Origin: Siphonodentalium dalli
Lineage: Eukaryota; Mollusca; Scaphopoda; Gadilida; Siphonodentaliidae
Direction of reading: 5' to 3'
Assembly: GCA_032622095.1 (NCBI GenBank)
Contig: CP136065.1
Coordinates: 247,007,474-247,071,473, forward strand
Length of the DNA stretch: 64,000 nucleotides
Shown: one piece after another, positions 1 to 11,209 of the stretch
Position numbering within the stretch: position 1 is the stretch's first letter
Layout: each line of letters begins with the position of its first letter
Notes under the pieces: model-generated
The model's database searches: none
What the model was told of the DNA's origin: nothing
Seen by the model: only the letters and a program-made list of their open reading frames with translations
Translations under genes and position numbers: made by a program

Positions 1-429
1 GATGGCAGAGTATATGGTAGAGTTACTCGGTTAGTATTTACATGTATGGCAATCAGAAAAGGAAATGAAATTAAACAGTGTAATGAGATGTGCTGAATTT
101 AAGTGAAGTTACAAATAATGCTAACAATGTCAAGCTGACCAGGCCGTTGCTGGAGCAGTAATCAACGTACCATGCAGTATTCATGTAGTTTCAATAGGGT
201 TGACAATTACTGTACAATTTCATATCTCTTATCCAATTTTGTATATTGTTTAATCATACTCATGTTATAGTTTACAAAAACCTATTGCATTTCTTGACTT
301 TTTACCATTATTTCAATTTTTTTTATTTAAATTAATGATTTTTTGGAGAAAAAAAATCATTTATTTAAATCGGCCAACCATGGTTATTAGTGCACTGATT
401 AATTCATTTCGCCAATGAGGACAAATTCA
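1..429. other. No feature seen
   Basis: This is AT-rich non-coding sequence without a recognised gene or repeat boundary. A short complementary pair around AAAAAATCATTTATTTAAAT (near 325-370) is the only structure. Confidence 0.5.
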
Positions 430-1733
430 CATATCTTATGAATAACAGCAACCCACTAACATGCCTAAGAGGGGATCATAAACATGCCTGTCATTTTTCA
501 AAACATTTCTCTGATAAATTCTGGTGGCAGAATTTGAAACAAAGATGGCTGAAGATCCATATGAAGTTTGGTGATGATCAGATGAGGAATGTGGCCTGTA
601 TGGTGTGCCAAAGATTTTAGTCATCCAAGATGATTGCTGACGGCCACATTTTTTTTTTATCGAAAATATTTCAAATTTGATAGCTCCCCTCTAGAGTAGT
701 GTTGAAACGATTAATCGACTAATCGAAATCGACGCGATTATTAAATTAGTCGATTCCGAAATCGGCTAGTCGACTAGTCGGAACACATCCACCACCATTA
801 TGCCATCGCGAAAGCAGTGCCGTTGCTGCCGTTACCGAATTACTGGACAATTTAAACAATCAGGCTATCGAAATACACAATCACAATTAGCTTGTTAAAG
901 CCTTCTTTGTTGTCCCTTTGATGCGATAACTGCTTTCAGTACTTGGTGGTCATGCACGAGCGCGAAACCCAATGACCTCAACTCCATGTATTTGTCGGCG
1001 CCGCGGCGGCTTATTCTTTGAAGTTGAGACGGCCGGCTTTGATAATCAACTTCAAAGAATCAGCGCCTATCGCAACCGTGACCATTTCGGCGTGACGGAA
1101 TTGATCTGAGTGATAACTGGTCAACGTGTTTGCAGGTGTGCAGGACTCAACTTCAATCAAGTTAGTTGCGAGGAGGTGACATTATTAAGTTTAAAGTTTA
1201 ATAACAAGTCCATAAATATAAAGCCAACCCATGGTTGGCCATGCTATGCATCGAATAGCGTCGCGTATTTCGAACTAAACTGGCGAGTCACTTCGGAAAT
1301 CTCACGTCGTTTATGGGCTGTGTTTGTGAAAAATTACAATGTATTTTAGCACCTCAAACTTAAATCCTTCGCGAAATTGGGCGGTGACAAAGCTGTTCCC
1401 AGAAACGTAATCTGGATGATGCAAATTCCTGGAATCGGGCTAAATATAGAACTTACGACATCGCATTGAAATGTACTTTTAACATCGCCGGTCTGCGCAG
1501 TTTCTGAAACTGACACGATCGATTGTGTATTCGGGGACTCGCGAGTAAAATTGTATATATTGTATATATATTTACAATGTACCATGCACGAGAGACAATT
1601 ATGTACGCGATCAAATCAAACAGTGAAAACATGTGCGTTTTGGCGGGAAAATGACTGTCCGTGATTAAGCTATGCCATATCGTGACCTTGCAATGAATAC
1701 AAGGAACAACATTATGTACGCAATGCATGGCCC

Positions 1734-3813
1734 ATTTTTAGCTCAACTTACTTTTGTAAGTTTGAGCTATTGCCATGGTTTGGCGTCCGTCGTCCGTGTG
1801 TGCGCGTGTCCGTGTGTCCGTCAACAATTTCCTTTGGCGCGGGCTACAGGTTGTACCTTTGGTCTGATCTTCATGAAATTTGTCATGAATGTTGACATTG
1901 ACATGTAGATGGGAACGAGTCATTTTGGGGTCATTCGGCCAAAAGACATGGCCGCTGGCAGCCATCTTGGATTTCAAGATTCAATCCATTGGCGCGGGCT
2001 ACAGGTCGTACTGTTCATCTGATCATCATGAAATTTGTCATTGATGTTAATAATGACATGTAGATGGGAACGAGTCATTTTGGGGTCGTTCGGCCAAAAA
2101 ACATGGCCGCTGGCAGCCATCTTGGATTTTACTCTTTGCATGACTAAATCCTTTGGCGCAGGCTACAGGTCGTAGTTTTGATCAGAACTTCATGAAATTT
2201 GTCATGGATGTTAACAATGACATGTAGATGGGAACGAGTGATTTTGGGGTTGTTCGGCCAAAAAACATGGCCGCCAGCAGCCATCTTGGATTTTACTCTT
2301 TGCATGACTAAATCCTTTGGCGCGGGCTACAGGTCGTACCTATGGTCTGATCTTTATGAATTTTGTCATGAATGTTGACATTGACATGTAGATGGGAACG
2401 AGTCATTTTGGGGTCATTCGGCCAAAAAACATGGCCGCTGGTGGCCATTTTGGATTTCAAAATTCAATCCATTGGCGCGGGCTACAGGTCGTACTGTTCG
2501 TCTGATCATTATGAAATTTGTAATGGATGTTAATATTGACATGTAGATGGGAACGAGTCATTTTGGGGTCGTTCGGCCAAAAAACATGGCCGCTGGCAGC
2601 CATCTTGGATTTTACTCTTTGCATGACTAAATCCTTTGGCGCAGGCTACAGGTCGTAGTTTTGATCAGAACTTCATGAAATTTGTCATCGATGTTAACAA
2701 TGACATGTAGATGGGAACGAGTGATTTTGGGGTTGTTCGGCCAAAAAACATGGCCGCCAGCAGCCATCTTGGATTTTACTCTTTGCATGACTAAATCCTT
2801 TGGCGCGGGCTACAGGTCGTACCTATGGTCTGATCTTTATGAATTTTGTCATGAATGTTGACATTGACATGTAGATGGGAACGAGTGATTTTGGGGTCGT
2901 TCGGCCAAAAAACATGGCCGCCAGCAGCCATCTTGGATTTTACTCTTTGCATGACTAAATCCTTTGGCACGGGTTACAGGTCGTACCTTTGGTCTGACCT
3001 TTTATGAAATTTGTCATGAATATTGATATTGACATGTATATGGGAACGAGTCATTTTGGGGGTCATACGGCCAAAAAACATGGCCGCTGGCAGCCATCTT
3101 GGATTTCAAAATTCAATCCATTGGCACGGGCTACAGGTCGTACTGTTTGTCTGATCATCATGATATTTATCATGGATGTTAATATTAACATGTAGATGGG
3201 AATGAGTCATTTTGGGGTCGTTTGGCTTAAAAAACATGTCCGCCAACAGCATATTGGATTTTACTCTTTGCATGAATAAATCCTTTGGTGCGGGCTACAG
3301 GTCGTAGCTTTGGTCGGAACTTCATGAAATTTGTCATGTATGTTAACAATGACATGTAGATGGGGAAACGAGTCATTTTGGGGTCGTTCAGCCGAAAAAC
3401 ATGGCCGCCAGCAGCCATCTTGGATTTTACTCTTTACATGACTAAATCCATTGGCATAGGCTACAGGTCATACCTTTGATCAGATCATTATGAGATTTGT
3501 AAAGGCTGTAGATGGGAACAAGTCATTTTGGGGTAATTCGGAAAAAAACATGGCTGCCGGTGGCCATTTTAGAATTTACTCTTTGCATAAATAAATCATT
3601 TGGCACACCATAATCACCACATCCCTGATCCGATCATTATGAAACCTGTTATGAATGTTGATATTGACATGTACATCTAGTCTTACTTATACATTTCAAT
3701 TAGCACTTTTCCTATTCCTCCATTTATACTGTCGACCATTAAATTATTCCCCTACCTAAGTTGAGCTACAGTGTCATTGACACTTTCATTAATATATGCG
3801 GACTCTATATATA
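1734..3813 (+). mobile_element. Pearl/Helentron-like element with 160-bp tandem core (copy 1)
   Basis: It starts TTTAGCTCAACTTAC with a short hairpin (arms around a TTTT loop), then an ACGG-type microsatellite on the complementary strand (TCCGTCGTCCGTGTG near 1785-1825), then about 11 tandem units of 157-165 bp (landmark GGCGCGGGCTACAGGTCGTA), then an end with GTGTCATTGACACTTT. CATT lies at both outer edges. The plan of a short end, tandem 160-bp core, ACGG microsatellite and hairpin end is that of bivalve pearl-type elements, often linked to Helentrons. Assignment is by architecture only. It is inserted in the hAT element. Confidence 0.7.
1835..3660 (+). repeat. 160-bp tandem repeat core, about 11 units
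   Basis: The landmark GGCTACAGGTCGTA recurs about every 157-165 bp (near 1840, 1997, 2160, 2323, 2480, 2645, 2810, 2970, 3130, 3295, 3460). Units alternate between those ending CATGACTAAATCC and those ending TTCAAAATTCAATCC, so there is a loose higher-order order. The same unit, inverted, forms the core of the copy at 56708-58497. Confidence 0.85.
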
Positions 3814-4829
3814 CAGGGAACTTTACCACATTCCGTGTCTGATATATGTACATGACATAATTCTGTGAGCATAAAAGGCTTGCACGCACTACAGCTGTTA
3901 TAACATTTATTTTGTAACTTTTGTTTGACTCTGTCGGAGATGAAGTTTGTTTCTCAAAATATCTTGCATTTCTTCATGTACGCCCATTAAAGCCCCGTTT
4001 GTGAAGTCAATCGGTGACAAGCACACTGGGCAAGTTCGAAAACAACGATGTTCGATTGTATGTAAGAACCGGTATGGCCCGGTAGACCATACCATATCAA
4101 TTTTAAAGGAACATTTTTACACAAAACATATAGAATAATGCACCGGTTTCTGATTGTTGCACGCGCTTCCACTCTGTAATCCATAGCGTTTCCGCAATCG
4201 ATCAGGTGTTTGTCACCACCGTTTAGATACATACATCAACTGAATGGTAATTTGATTGTCATAAAACATCATATACCTGGGACAAATTAATAACCTATTA
4301 ACCTTCAGTGATATTAAACCAAATAATCACGGCAAATAGTAATAAATCACGTCTTGCTTTGCATTCGAAAACGGCAAATTATATACGTATATGAGCACAA
4401 AACGGTAAGTTTCGGAAGGGGTCCGACTAGTCGACTAGTCGTCGATTCCCTCTGGCGACTAGTCGATTCCTCAAAACCACTAATCGTTTCAACACTACTC
4501 TAGAGGTGATCCTAAAATATGCCTGTAAAATTTCAAAAGATTTCTCCAATAAATGCAGGCTGCAGGGTGTGCCGGTGGAAACAAATTTTAAATCCAAGAT
4601 GACTGAAGGGGGCCATGTTTTTTTTTATGAATTTTGGAAAAAATCAATGGCTTCCATCTGAAGGTGATGATCGGATAAGGGAAGTTGCCTGTATGGTGTG
4701 CCAAAGGAAATTGTGGACAGATGGACACACAGATGTACACCAACCCACAAAAGCTCAAACTTGACTTCAAGTTGAGCTAATAATTAGTACTACATGTATG
4801 CATTTGAGTAGTCTTGATGAAGCACTCAC

Positions 4830-4984
4830 GTGTGGTCGGTGCTCCCATACGCTATCCATAGCATGCTGCCAGGTATCCTGTTATTCCTTTGGTTCGGACA
4901 AACAGACCTCATCTCATGAATGGGGGTGGATGGTGAGAAATGTTCGTAATTCTGGAAACTTTCTGCAGAACTGCAGTCAAAGAA
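4830..4984 (-). CDS. Exon 11 of the large gene, last one found
   Basis: The exon is 155 bases after a strong acceptor (T-rich tract ending CTCCAG), donor CACAC|GTGAGT, phase 0 in and 2 out. It reads FFDCSSAESFQNYEHF, then EMRSVCPNQRNNR, then SMLWIAYGSTDHT. Two other AGs lie 15 and 24 bases downstream of the chosen acceptor; only the first keeps phase 0 with exon 10. The exon begins just beyond a transposon fragment. Confidence 0.6.
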
Positions 4985-5273
4985 CTGGAGAAAAAAAACC
5001 CAGAAGGTCAGCGATACCTTTCTTATCTCCATGGCAGAAGAGTAGGGCCTCGTGAATAATCAAATTGAATTTCAATCTCTATTCAGTCTTATGGATGGAA
5101 TCGTTTTTGAGCTGCATTATACTCTCGTTGATTTATTGTCTACCAAAGCTTAAAAACATGTTAAAGGGACTCAAGGCCTTCAAAGTTGGTTCATGCGAAT
5201 TAACATCAAAGTCTGTAAAACAACTATTATCAACAAGTGTATGAAAAAATAGATTGAATTTGTCCTTATTTTC

Positions 5274-5537
5274 AAAACCATTTTCATTAATAACTCCAAT
5301 AACGAGATTTAACATATCAAAACCATTTTCATTAATAACTCCAATAACGAGATTTAACATATCAAAACCATTTTCATTAATAACTTCAACAACGAGATTT
5401 AACATATCAAAACCATTTTCATTAATAACTCCAATAACGAGATTTAACATATCAAAACCATTTTCATTAATAACTCCAATAACGAGATTTAACATATCAA
5501 AACCATTTTCATTAATTTAACTCCAATAACGAGATTT
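5274..5537. repeat. 45-bp minisatellite, 6 units
   Basis: The unit contains TTTTCATTAATAACTCCAAT and starts at 5281, 5326, 5371, 5416, 5461 and 5506. Because 45 is a multiple of three, both strands stay open across it: on the minus strand a 15-residue repeat (LNLVIGVINENGF) runs into 46 further residues. I see no splice or family evidence that it is translated. It lies between exon 11 and exon 10 in the intron of the large gene. Confidence 0.85.
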
Positions 5538-6508
5538 AAAGGCCCATTTAATTTTCGAGTCACCGATTATTTAGTGCCTTGATATGTGGGGACCTCATTC
5601 TGCATGGCCTCATTGACTAAAGACCCAAAACTAATCGCCCAGAAACCAAAAACCAAAAAAATGGCGCAAAAGAAAAGGGCCATAACTCCTGACAATTTAG
5701 GGGAAAATTATAAATTAACCAAGAATGTTCTGGGATTTTTACCAGTGTATGGGACTTCCAGGAGGCTAACAACAATAAGGTATCTATCAAGGAGTGTATG
5801 GGACGTCCAGGAGGCTCACAACAATAAGGTATCTATCAAGGAATGTCCAAAAATGTGCATGTCAAAAGATGTCCATGGGGAACTGGAACTTTTTTCTGAA
5901 TCTAATAATAACATGTTTATGAACCTTAATAATGAAACAATATACATTAAATTTGTAGGACTTTCAAAAAGTCTCATGATCCAGAAAAAAAGTCCCAGAT
6001 AATACAATTTGTAGAGATGGATGCCTTGACAGATGGATGGACAAGCTGCTTTCAGTATAACCCCCAGAACACATTGCGGGGAGTATAATCAACAACCCAA
6101 CATCCTAATAAGGCCCTCAACTTTGTCTTGCACTGCTATGATGGAGGGATGCCAATAATTTCTGAACGGCCGCGAATAGAATCGTAATACACGAGAAACT
6201 CATGTTATTACTATTAATAGCATTCATCTAGCATGACCCAAATACGTCTAACACATGTTATTCGTTCTTGAAAAATATGTGTGGTCAAATAATCTATTTG
6301 ATGTTTACAAATGAAAAATTGAAGTGTGATACAACACAGGATGCGGCATACCTTTCAAGGAGATAATGTTTGTTGTTAAGTCAGTGATGTCATGATGAAA
6401 GTGGGGGGGGGTGGCAATTGGCTGTGATTGCGCGATAATTTCATTATCAGCCCGCAACAGCAGGGCATTATAAGGTTTCATCATAAAAGTAAAACTCTGT
6501 TAATACTT
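5538..6508. other. Intronic sequence with repeat debris
   Basis: It contains a 50-bp tandem pair (about 5752-5845, landmark TCCAGGAGGCT), a scrap of the GGGGACCTCATTCTGC repeat (5588-5608), and phrases typical of the local elements (GGGCCATAACTCCTG). A 138-codon plus-strand frame at 5586-6002 crosses the tandem pair and matches no family I know, so I do not call it a gene. Confidence 0.4.
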
Positions 6509-6512
6509 TTAA

Positions 6513-6766
6513 CCTTTTCTATACTGAATGGATTCTCCCACTCAGTTATAAAAGTATACATTGGAATGGTCTAATATCCATCTTGAGGGGAGTTCGGGAC
6601 AATCAAGCATATGACAGATAATAAAAGTGCAGAAGGAGTCGTATTTATTGGAGGGAAATGTTCAGATAATAAGTTCAACAAACGACCTATTGTCGCTTGT
6701 TGACTTATTATCTGAACATTTCCTAAAGGATAACAACTACTCAATGAGTATTTAGTATAGAAAGGG
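6513..6766. mobile_element. TTAA-type MITE, family D (TIR CCCTTTCTATACT), copy 1
   Basis: TTAA precedes CCTTTTCTATACTGAATGG, and the right end is TTTAGTATAGAAAGGG. Inside is a hairpin (AAATGTTCAGATAATAAG paired with its complement about 50 bases on). Other copies are at 24734-24900 (truncated), 33841-34092 and 46814-47046, and one is split by a family E element at 28650-29500. TTAA targets and CCCT-type ends point to piggyBac-mobilised elements. Confidence 0.75.
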
Positions 6767-7434
6767 TTTATACTATAGGTAACGCCCTCAGAGGGTTTAT
6801 ACTATAGGTAACGCCCTCAGAAGTGGTAATCTATTATAAAGGGTTTATACTATAGGTAATGCCCTCAGAGGGTTTATACTATAGGTAACGCCCTGAGAAG
6901 TGGTAATCTATTATAAAGGGTTTATACTATAGGTAACGCCCTGAGAAGTGGTAATCTATAAAGGGTTTATACTATAGGTAACGCCCTCAGAAGTGGTAAT
7001 CTATAAAGGGTTTATACTATAGGTAACGCCATGAGAGGGTTTATACTATAGGTAACGCCCTCAGAAGGGTTTATACTATAGGTAACGCCCTGAGAAGGGT
7101 TTATACTATAGGTAACGCCCTGAGAAGGGTTTATACTATAGGTAACGCCCTGAGAAGGGTTTATACTATAGGTAACGCCCTCAGAAGGGTTTATACTATA
7201 GGTAACGCCCTGAGAAGGGTTTATACTATAGGTAACGCCCTCAGAAGGGTTTATACTATAGGTAACGCCCTGAGAAGTGGTAATAATAAATGGTTTATAC
7301 TATAGGTAACGCCCTCAGAAGGGTTTATACTATAGGTAACGCCCTCAGAGGGTTTATACTATAGGTAACGCCCTGAGAAGTGGTAATCTATTATAAAGGG
7401 TTTATACTATAGGTAACACCCTGAGAAGTGGTAA
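6763..7434. repeat. 30-bp minisatellite with a second longer unit type
   Basis: The unit AGGGTTTATACTATAGGTAA + CGCCCTGAGA repeats exactly at 30 bp through about 7040-7280. Elsewhere a 12 to 19-bp spacer (AGTGGTAATCTATTATAA) is added between units, giving two interleaved lengths. The first unit begins with the last bases of the family D MITE (GAAAGGGTTTATAC), so the array seems to have grown from the MITE's right junction. A Helitron ends the array on the right. Confidence 0.85.
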
Positions 7435-7815
7435 TCTCATATATATTTTGAAGACCTCTGTCTGTATGTATGTTTGTTTGTTTGTTTGTTTGTCTGTCAT
7501 TTATACAAATCTACGATTCTCGACCGATCGGGACGAAACTTGGTACGTGTGTGTAGTTTGACCGGGCGGTGAACGTTGTCGTATTGGCGAGCCTGTGCGG
7601 CGCATGCGCAGACGAGATCTCGGAAACGGGTGGAGCTATCGACTTGAAATTTGCTATGTGAATGTATCTTGCCCCGGATACGAATTTTATCGGGTCGCCG
7701 AGCCCGTGCGACGCCAGCTTCGCGCATGCGCAGACCAGATCTCGGAAACGGGTGGAGCTATCGACTTGAAATTTGGTTTTTGAATAGCCCGGACAACGTC
7801 GGGCTCATCGGCTAG
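7435..7815 (+). mobile_element. Helitron, short non-autonomous copy (I)
   Basis: It starts A|TCTCATATATATTTTG and ends with a hairpin (GCCCGGAC, loop, GTCGGGC) followed by CATCGGCTAG. TC at the 5' end and hairpin plus CTAG at the 3' end are Helitron hallmarks. The body holds two copies of a 155-bp segment (landmark GCGCATGCGCAGA, GGTGGAGCTATCGACTTGAA). Its CTAG is directly followed by the next Helitron. Confidence 0.75.
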
Positions 7816-8593
7816 TCTATTATATATTTTGGAAGGTTTGTGTGTGTGTGCGTTCGCGATGGACTCGAACACGGCTGGACCGATTTCGACCAAACTTGGT
7901 ACGGACACGTAATTCGACCCGGGAACGAACATGGGCCTATTGATTTTCAGATCCGAGGTCAACTTTTCACGTGCCGAGGTCAAATCTGTTTTTACGCTGT
8001 GTTACGGGACTTTCATTTGAGTTCGGTGTTTACAAATCGATTCGAAACAGCGCGAATAATAAAATGCCAGTCATAATAATGACACTGTGAGAATCTTTCG
8101 TGTTTCCTCTTTCCAACGATATATAATGCGTATGTATCTGTTTTAGTTATCTGCCTCAATTATCAAGAAGAAGTGGTACTATCTTCCATCAGGATAAAAA
8201 CAATGCGTAACTTCTATGACGTCGTTAGAGGTCATAACGTTAGATCACGTTAACGCTTAACCGGCCGATGCATTTGATTGTTTCAGACGTCTTGGCGATA
8301 TCTCGGGCACCGATGGTAATTTATCTTTACGTTGAAACTTGATAATTAATGAGCGTGTGTATATGAGGCGCGTTTATATACTTGAGTGGAAATCAAATCG
8401 GGTTAAACTGGCGGATTTTTACAGACGAAATTTGATGCATAGGGTATCTCGGTATCCGCTGGGCCGATTTCCCGGTATCCGCTGGGCCGATTTCCACCAT
8501 TTTTGGGGTGTTGGTGTTTGACCCCACCTGACCTTGACCTTCAAAATGGTCAATTCAAGGTCAAAGCCCGGACGAAGTCGGGTCACCTTCTAG
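7816..8593 (+). mobile_element. Helitron, non-autonomous copy (II)
   Basis: It starts TCTATTATATATTTTGGAAG, then a GT run, and ends with hairpin GCCCGGACGAAGTCGGG and CACCTTCTAG before T. It is nearly identical over its whole length to 14174-14971, so both are recent. It carries no Rep/helicase frame. It ends 14 bases from the donor of exon 10. Confidence 0.82.
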
Positions 8594-8607
8594 TAATATA
8601 TACTTAC

Positions 8608-8808
8608 AAAATTGGCTCTATCAAAGTGGCATTCATTAAGCTGCATGAAGAGCGTTTTGCCATATTGCTGATTGTATTCTATCTCCGGTTTGAAGGTACC
8701 GAGACCCTTCACTTTATCACGGAGATATTTCTTCTCATCTTTGACTTTGTCTTTGTCTTTTTTACTTTTTAGTTTGCCAAGGAGCGCGTTCACATAACTT
8801 TGTATATT
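8608..8808 (-). CDS. Exon 10 of the large gene, lysine-rich
   Basis: The exon is 201 bases (67 codons), acceptor GGTTTTTTCAG and donor TTTT|GTAAGT, phase 0 on both sides. It reads NIQSYVNALLGKL, a charged run KSKKDKDKVKDEKK, then EYNQQYGKTLFMQLN. A Helitron ends only 14 bases beyond the donor, inside the intron. Confidence 0.72.
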
Positions 8809-9292
8809 CTGAAAAAACCAACAAGAAAATAATAGGAATAGCACCACGAGACAAGGCACGTTGATTTATTTTTGGGTCAAATATTTAATTACGCCTGAAC
8901 GTGACCTGTTTAATTTGTTCTATACTTTTTGGCAGTCGATAATTTAGCCCCTAAGACATTTAATTACTCCTAACTGGTAATTGGTTTCGATCATTGCATA
9001 CTTTTTAGTAGTTGTCGCTTTAGCCTTCTAAGATTCTCACAATCTGATTGGCTGATGTCCAAAATAACGGCCAATCATAGCTGTTCCCAACAGTGGTTGC
9101 AAATATAAATGAAATTCAAATCATACTTTGACAGTTCTTTGACACTCATCGCTATAGAAGAATTATGAATTCTGTGGGAAAAACATATGTAATCCTTTAC
9201 AAAACATCATCAGTTGCAGATTGCAGACTTTGTGGCATACTATGAGCATGTCACATTACATTTCAATCATTACCTTTCAGCTGATGTCACAT
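8809..9292. other. Intronic, no clear feature
   Basis: This is AT-rich sequence upstream of exon 10's acceptor. Nothing is recognised apart from a repeated phrase TTTAATTACKCCTRA near 8885 and 8960. Confidence 0.4.
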
Positions 9293-9496
9293 AAAATAAG
9301 CTAGGAATACACACTAAATAATTGAGTGCCCTGCTGCCATAGTAAGTTAGGAATACACACCCAGTAATTGAGCACCCTGCCACCATCGTAAACTAGGAAT
9401 ACACACCAAGTAATTGAGTGACACGCCACCATTGTAAGCTAGGAATACACACCATGTAATTGAGCACCCTGTCGCAACCGCCGTAAGCTAGGAATA
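9293..9496. repeat. 46-bp minisatellite, distal part (about 4 units)
   Basis: The units contain AAGCTAGGAATACACAC, TAATTGAG and CCCTGCCACCAT. They match the end of exon 9 plus its 5' splice site (on the minus strand ATTACT(G)G|GTGTGTAT) and are the same as the units at 17612-17722. An 8.1-kb inverted-repeat-ended segment separates the two parts. Confidence 0.75.
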
Positions 9497-10177
9497 GTCA
9501 GGAGGCAAGCACCCAAAAAAAAAAATTTGCTAAACATTTTTAGTACCATATGCCAACATATCCTTGGTGGTCGAGTTTGGTCCGCTGATTAAAAAAAACA
9601 TTGTTGGCAATTTTCTATTCCCGTGTTAGAGGTCAAATGCCAAGGTCAAATGTATAGGCGCCTTTCTGTCCTGGCCTGAATTTTTCAACATGTAGAATGA
9701 TATTTTTATTAATAAGAGCTATTGAGGAATGATGTATTGTACCAAGGACCAGTGAGGCATGGTAATCTGATTGCTGATGTAGCTATGTTCTTGTGTGGTT
9801 TCCTTAGCAACCGTTGCTATGAAATTGTTTTTCCATAGCAACCAGCCTCAAACGATCGTTTTTGATCCATGTTGTGGCAACTAAATAAATTTACTAATAC
9901 TGAAAATATGCGAATAATTATACTTTTTGATGATCTTGAGTGTTCGTGCATGAAAATAGATACATTTAGAGCATAATACAGTGAATAATATGGAGTGTAC
10001 GGTATGGCCAAACACAGTAGGCCTATACTGTTACAATATAAAATTGGCTGCAATTTGGAACTAAATGCCAATAGTGGAGTCCCTTAGGGTTTGAATCGTG
10101 TCTTTAGTGACTAAAGCATGAAACTTTAAAGATAAGTTGCTTATTCATAGAGAAAACTTTTTGGAGGGGGTGCTGTG

Positions 10178-10400
10178 TCAGGATAAAATCCGGTTTCCAT
10201 GGCAACGGCATAAAATATTTGGAGAAAAATTGAAAAAGACAATCATGAGAACCAACAAACCATGTGTTTGAAGAAATGGTGTCAACTTGTAGTGCAAATA
10301 ATGGTTCATCAAGCGGACTGGGTCACTTTGACATATATGGTCACGGTCAATTGCTAAGGTCAAGGTCATTTGAAAAAATGTGATATTTGTTATAATTGTT
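10178..10400. repeat. Repeat fragment with CCATGGCAAC and GTCAAGGTCA phrases
   Basis: The segment shares short phrases with the inverted ends at 9600-9850 and 17240-17470 (GTTGCTATGG, CAAGGTCAAGGTC), suggesting further units of the same repeat family. Boundaries are unclear. Confidence 0.3.
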
Positions 10401-10634
10401 GCATATTTTGCTACCCCTAGTGCGTTAGTCATAAAAGCAATCCCCACCATAATGCACAAAAAGTAGGCCTCAATCACTGTTCAATTTGTTATATGATGCA
10501 TTTGGTATAATACGGTCACTGTCACACGTGACATGATTTAGTTGATACATAATCACATTTTAAGTACTAATTTTTATAGTATTTGTGGCAGTACATAAGT
10601 CACGATACATTACCCTTAAGAGACCATCAGACCA

Positions 10635-10765
10635 AAATAAATAGAGGATCTACAACTCGTCCCCAGTTTATAGCGGAATTTACAAAACGAGTCCAGATCT
10701 AATTTACTGGAAGAGTTTTGTAAATTCCGCTATAAACTGGGGATGAGTTGTAGATTCTATTTATT
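10635..10765. mobile_element. Fold-back element, family L (AATAAATAGAGGAT ends)
   Basis: The arms AAATAAATAGAGGATCTACA and CTCGTCCCCAGTTTATAGCG pair with their complements at 10700-10765, leaving a short loop. Another element, 35422-35684, begins with the same AAATAAATAGAGGAT but has a different arm sequence. Confidence 0.65.
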
Positions 10766-11209
10766 AATTGATCCAAAACCTCGACAAAACATACTTAAAT
10801 AATAAAACAATGGGATGCGAAACTAACATCGGGTTATATTGGGCATGCGATGACGTTTCACGTAACAATGCGTCGTTTACCCGCATAAAGAAATAGTCCG
10901 AGAAAAATAAAGACTCTGTCTCTGTGGTGTATTTAATGGCATATAGATAATGAAATAACTTTTCAAACTCTTCATTTATTAGAGTTTGTATGAAAACTAT
11001 TGGAAGCCATAGTAATTTGAGACGTAGCATACATAATGTAAACAGACAACAAACCGGAAGTCAAAAGTCACCTGGCACTATTTCCTGTTGAGTAGCTCAC
11101 ACGAAATTCAATGCAAAGACTGGGAAGACTCGAACCCTGAAAATCACGACAGCTAGTACATGTCGATATCACTTAAGAACAAGTAGTTCTAAACAGGGAC
11201 GTGTTTATA

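Larger units (their letters stand above)
697..4497. mobile_element. hAT-superfamily DNA transposon, 3.8 kb, non-autonomous
   Basis: The ends are inverted repeats starting TAGTGTTGAAACGATTA, followed by subterminal AT-rich palindromic motifs of the TCGACTAGTCGA kind at both ends. Identical 8-bp duplications CTCTAGAG flank it (689-696 and 4498-4505). These features define hAT. At 4050-4135 on the plus strand a short frame, CSIVCKN then TISILKEHFYTKH, resembles the end of a BED zinc finger, the DNA-binding part of hAT transposases. No transposase core was found. The interior carries a 2-kb pearl-like insertion (1734-3813). The element itself sits inside an older repeat (about 430-4785). Confidence 0.85.
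430..4785. mobile_element. Older pearl-like fragment split by the hAT element
   Basis: The flanks 430-688 and 4506-4785 are one repeat. They carry diverged 160-bp-type units (GATGATCAGATGAGG, GTGTGCCAAAG) and a terminal hairpin at 4752-4778 (AGCTCAAACTTGAC then TTCAAGTTGAGCT) related to the ends of copy 1. A second fragment of the same end is at 47745-47880. Confidence 0.6.

Noticed and set aside
5133-5495. 120-codon minus-strand frame with five 15-residue repeats
   Set aside because: The frame is open because the 45-bp minisatellite is divisible by three; both strands are open and no splice site or family supports translation.
5586-6002. 138-codon plus-strand frame
   Set aside because: It crosses a tandem duplicate and repeat-derived phrases and has no family resemblance or splice context.
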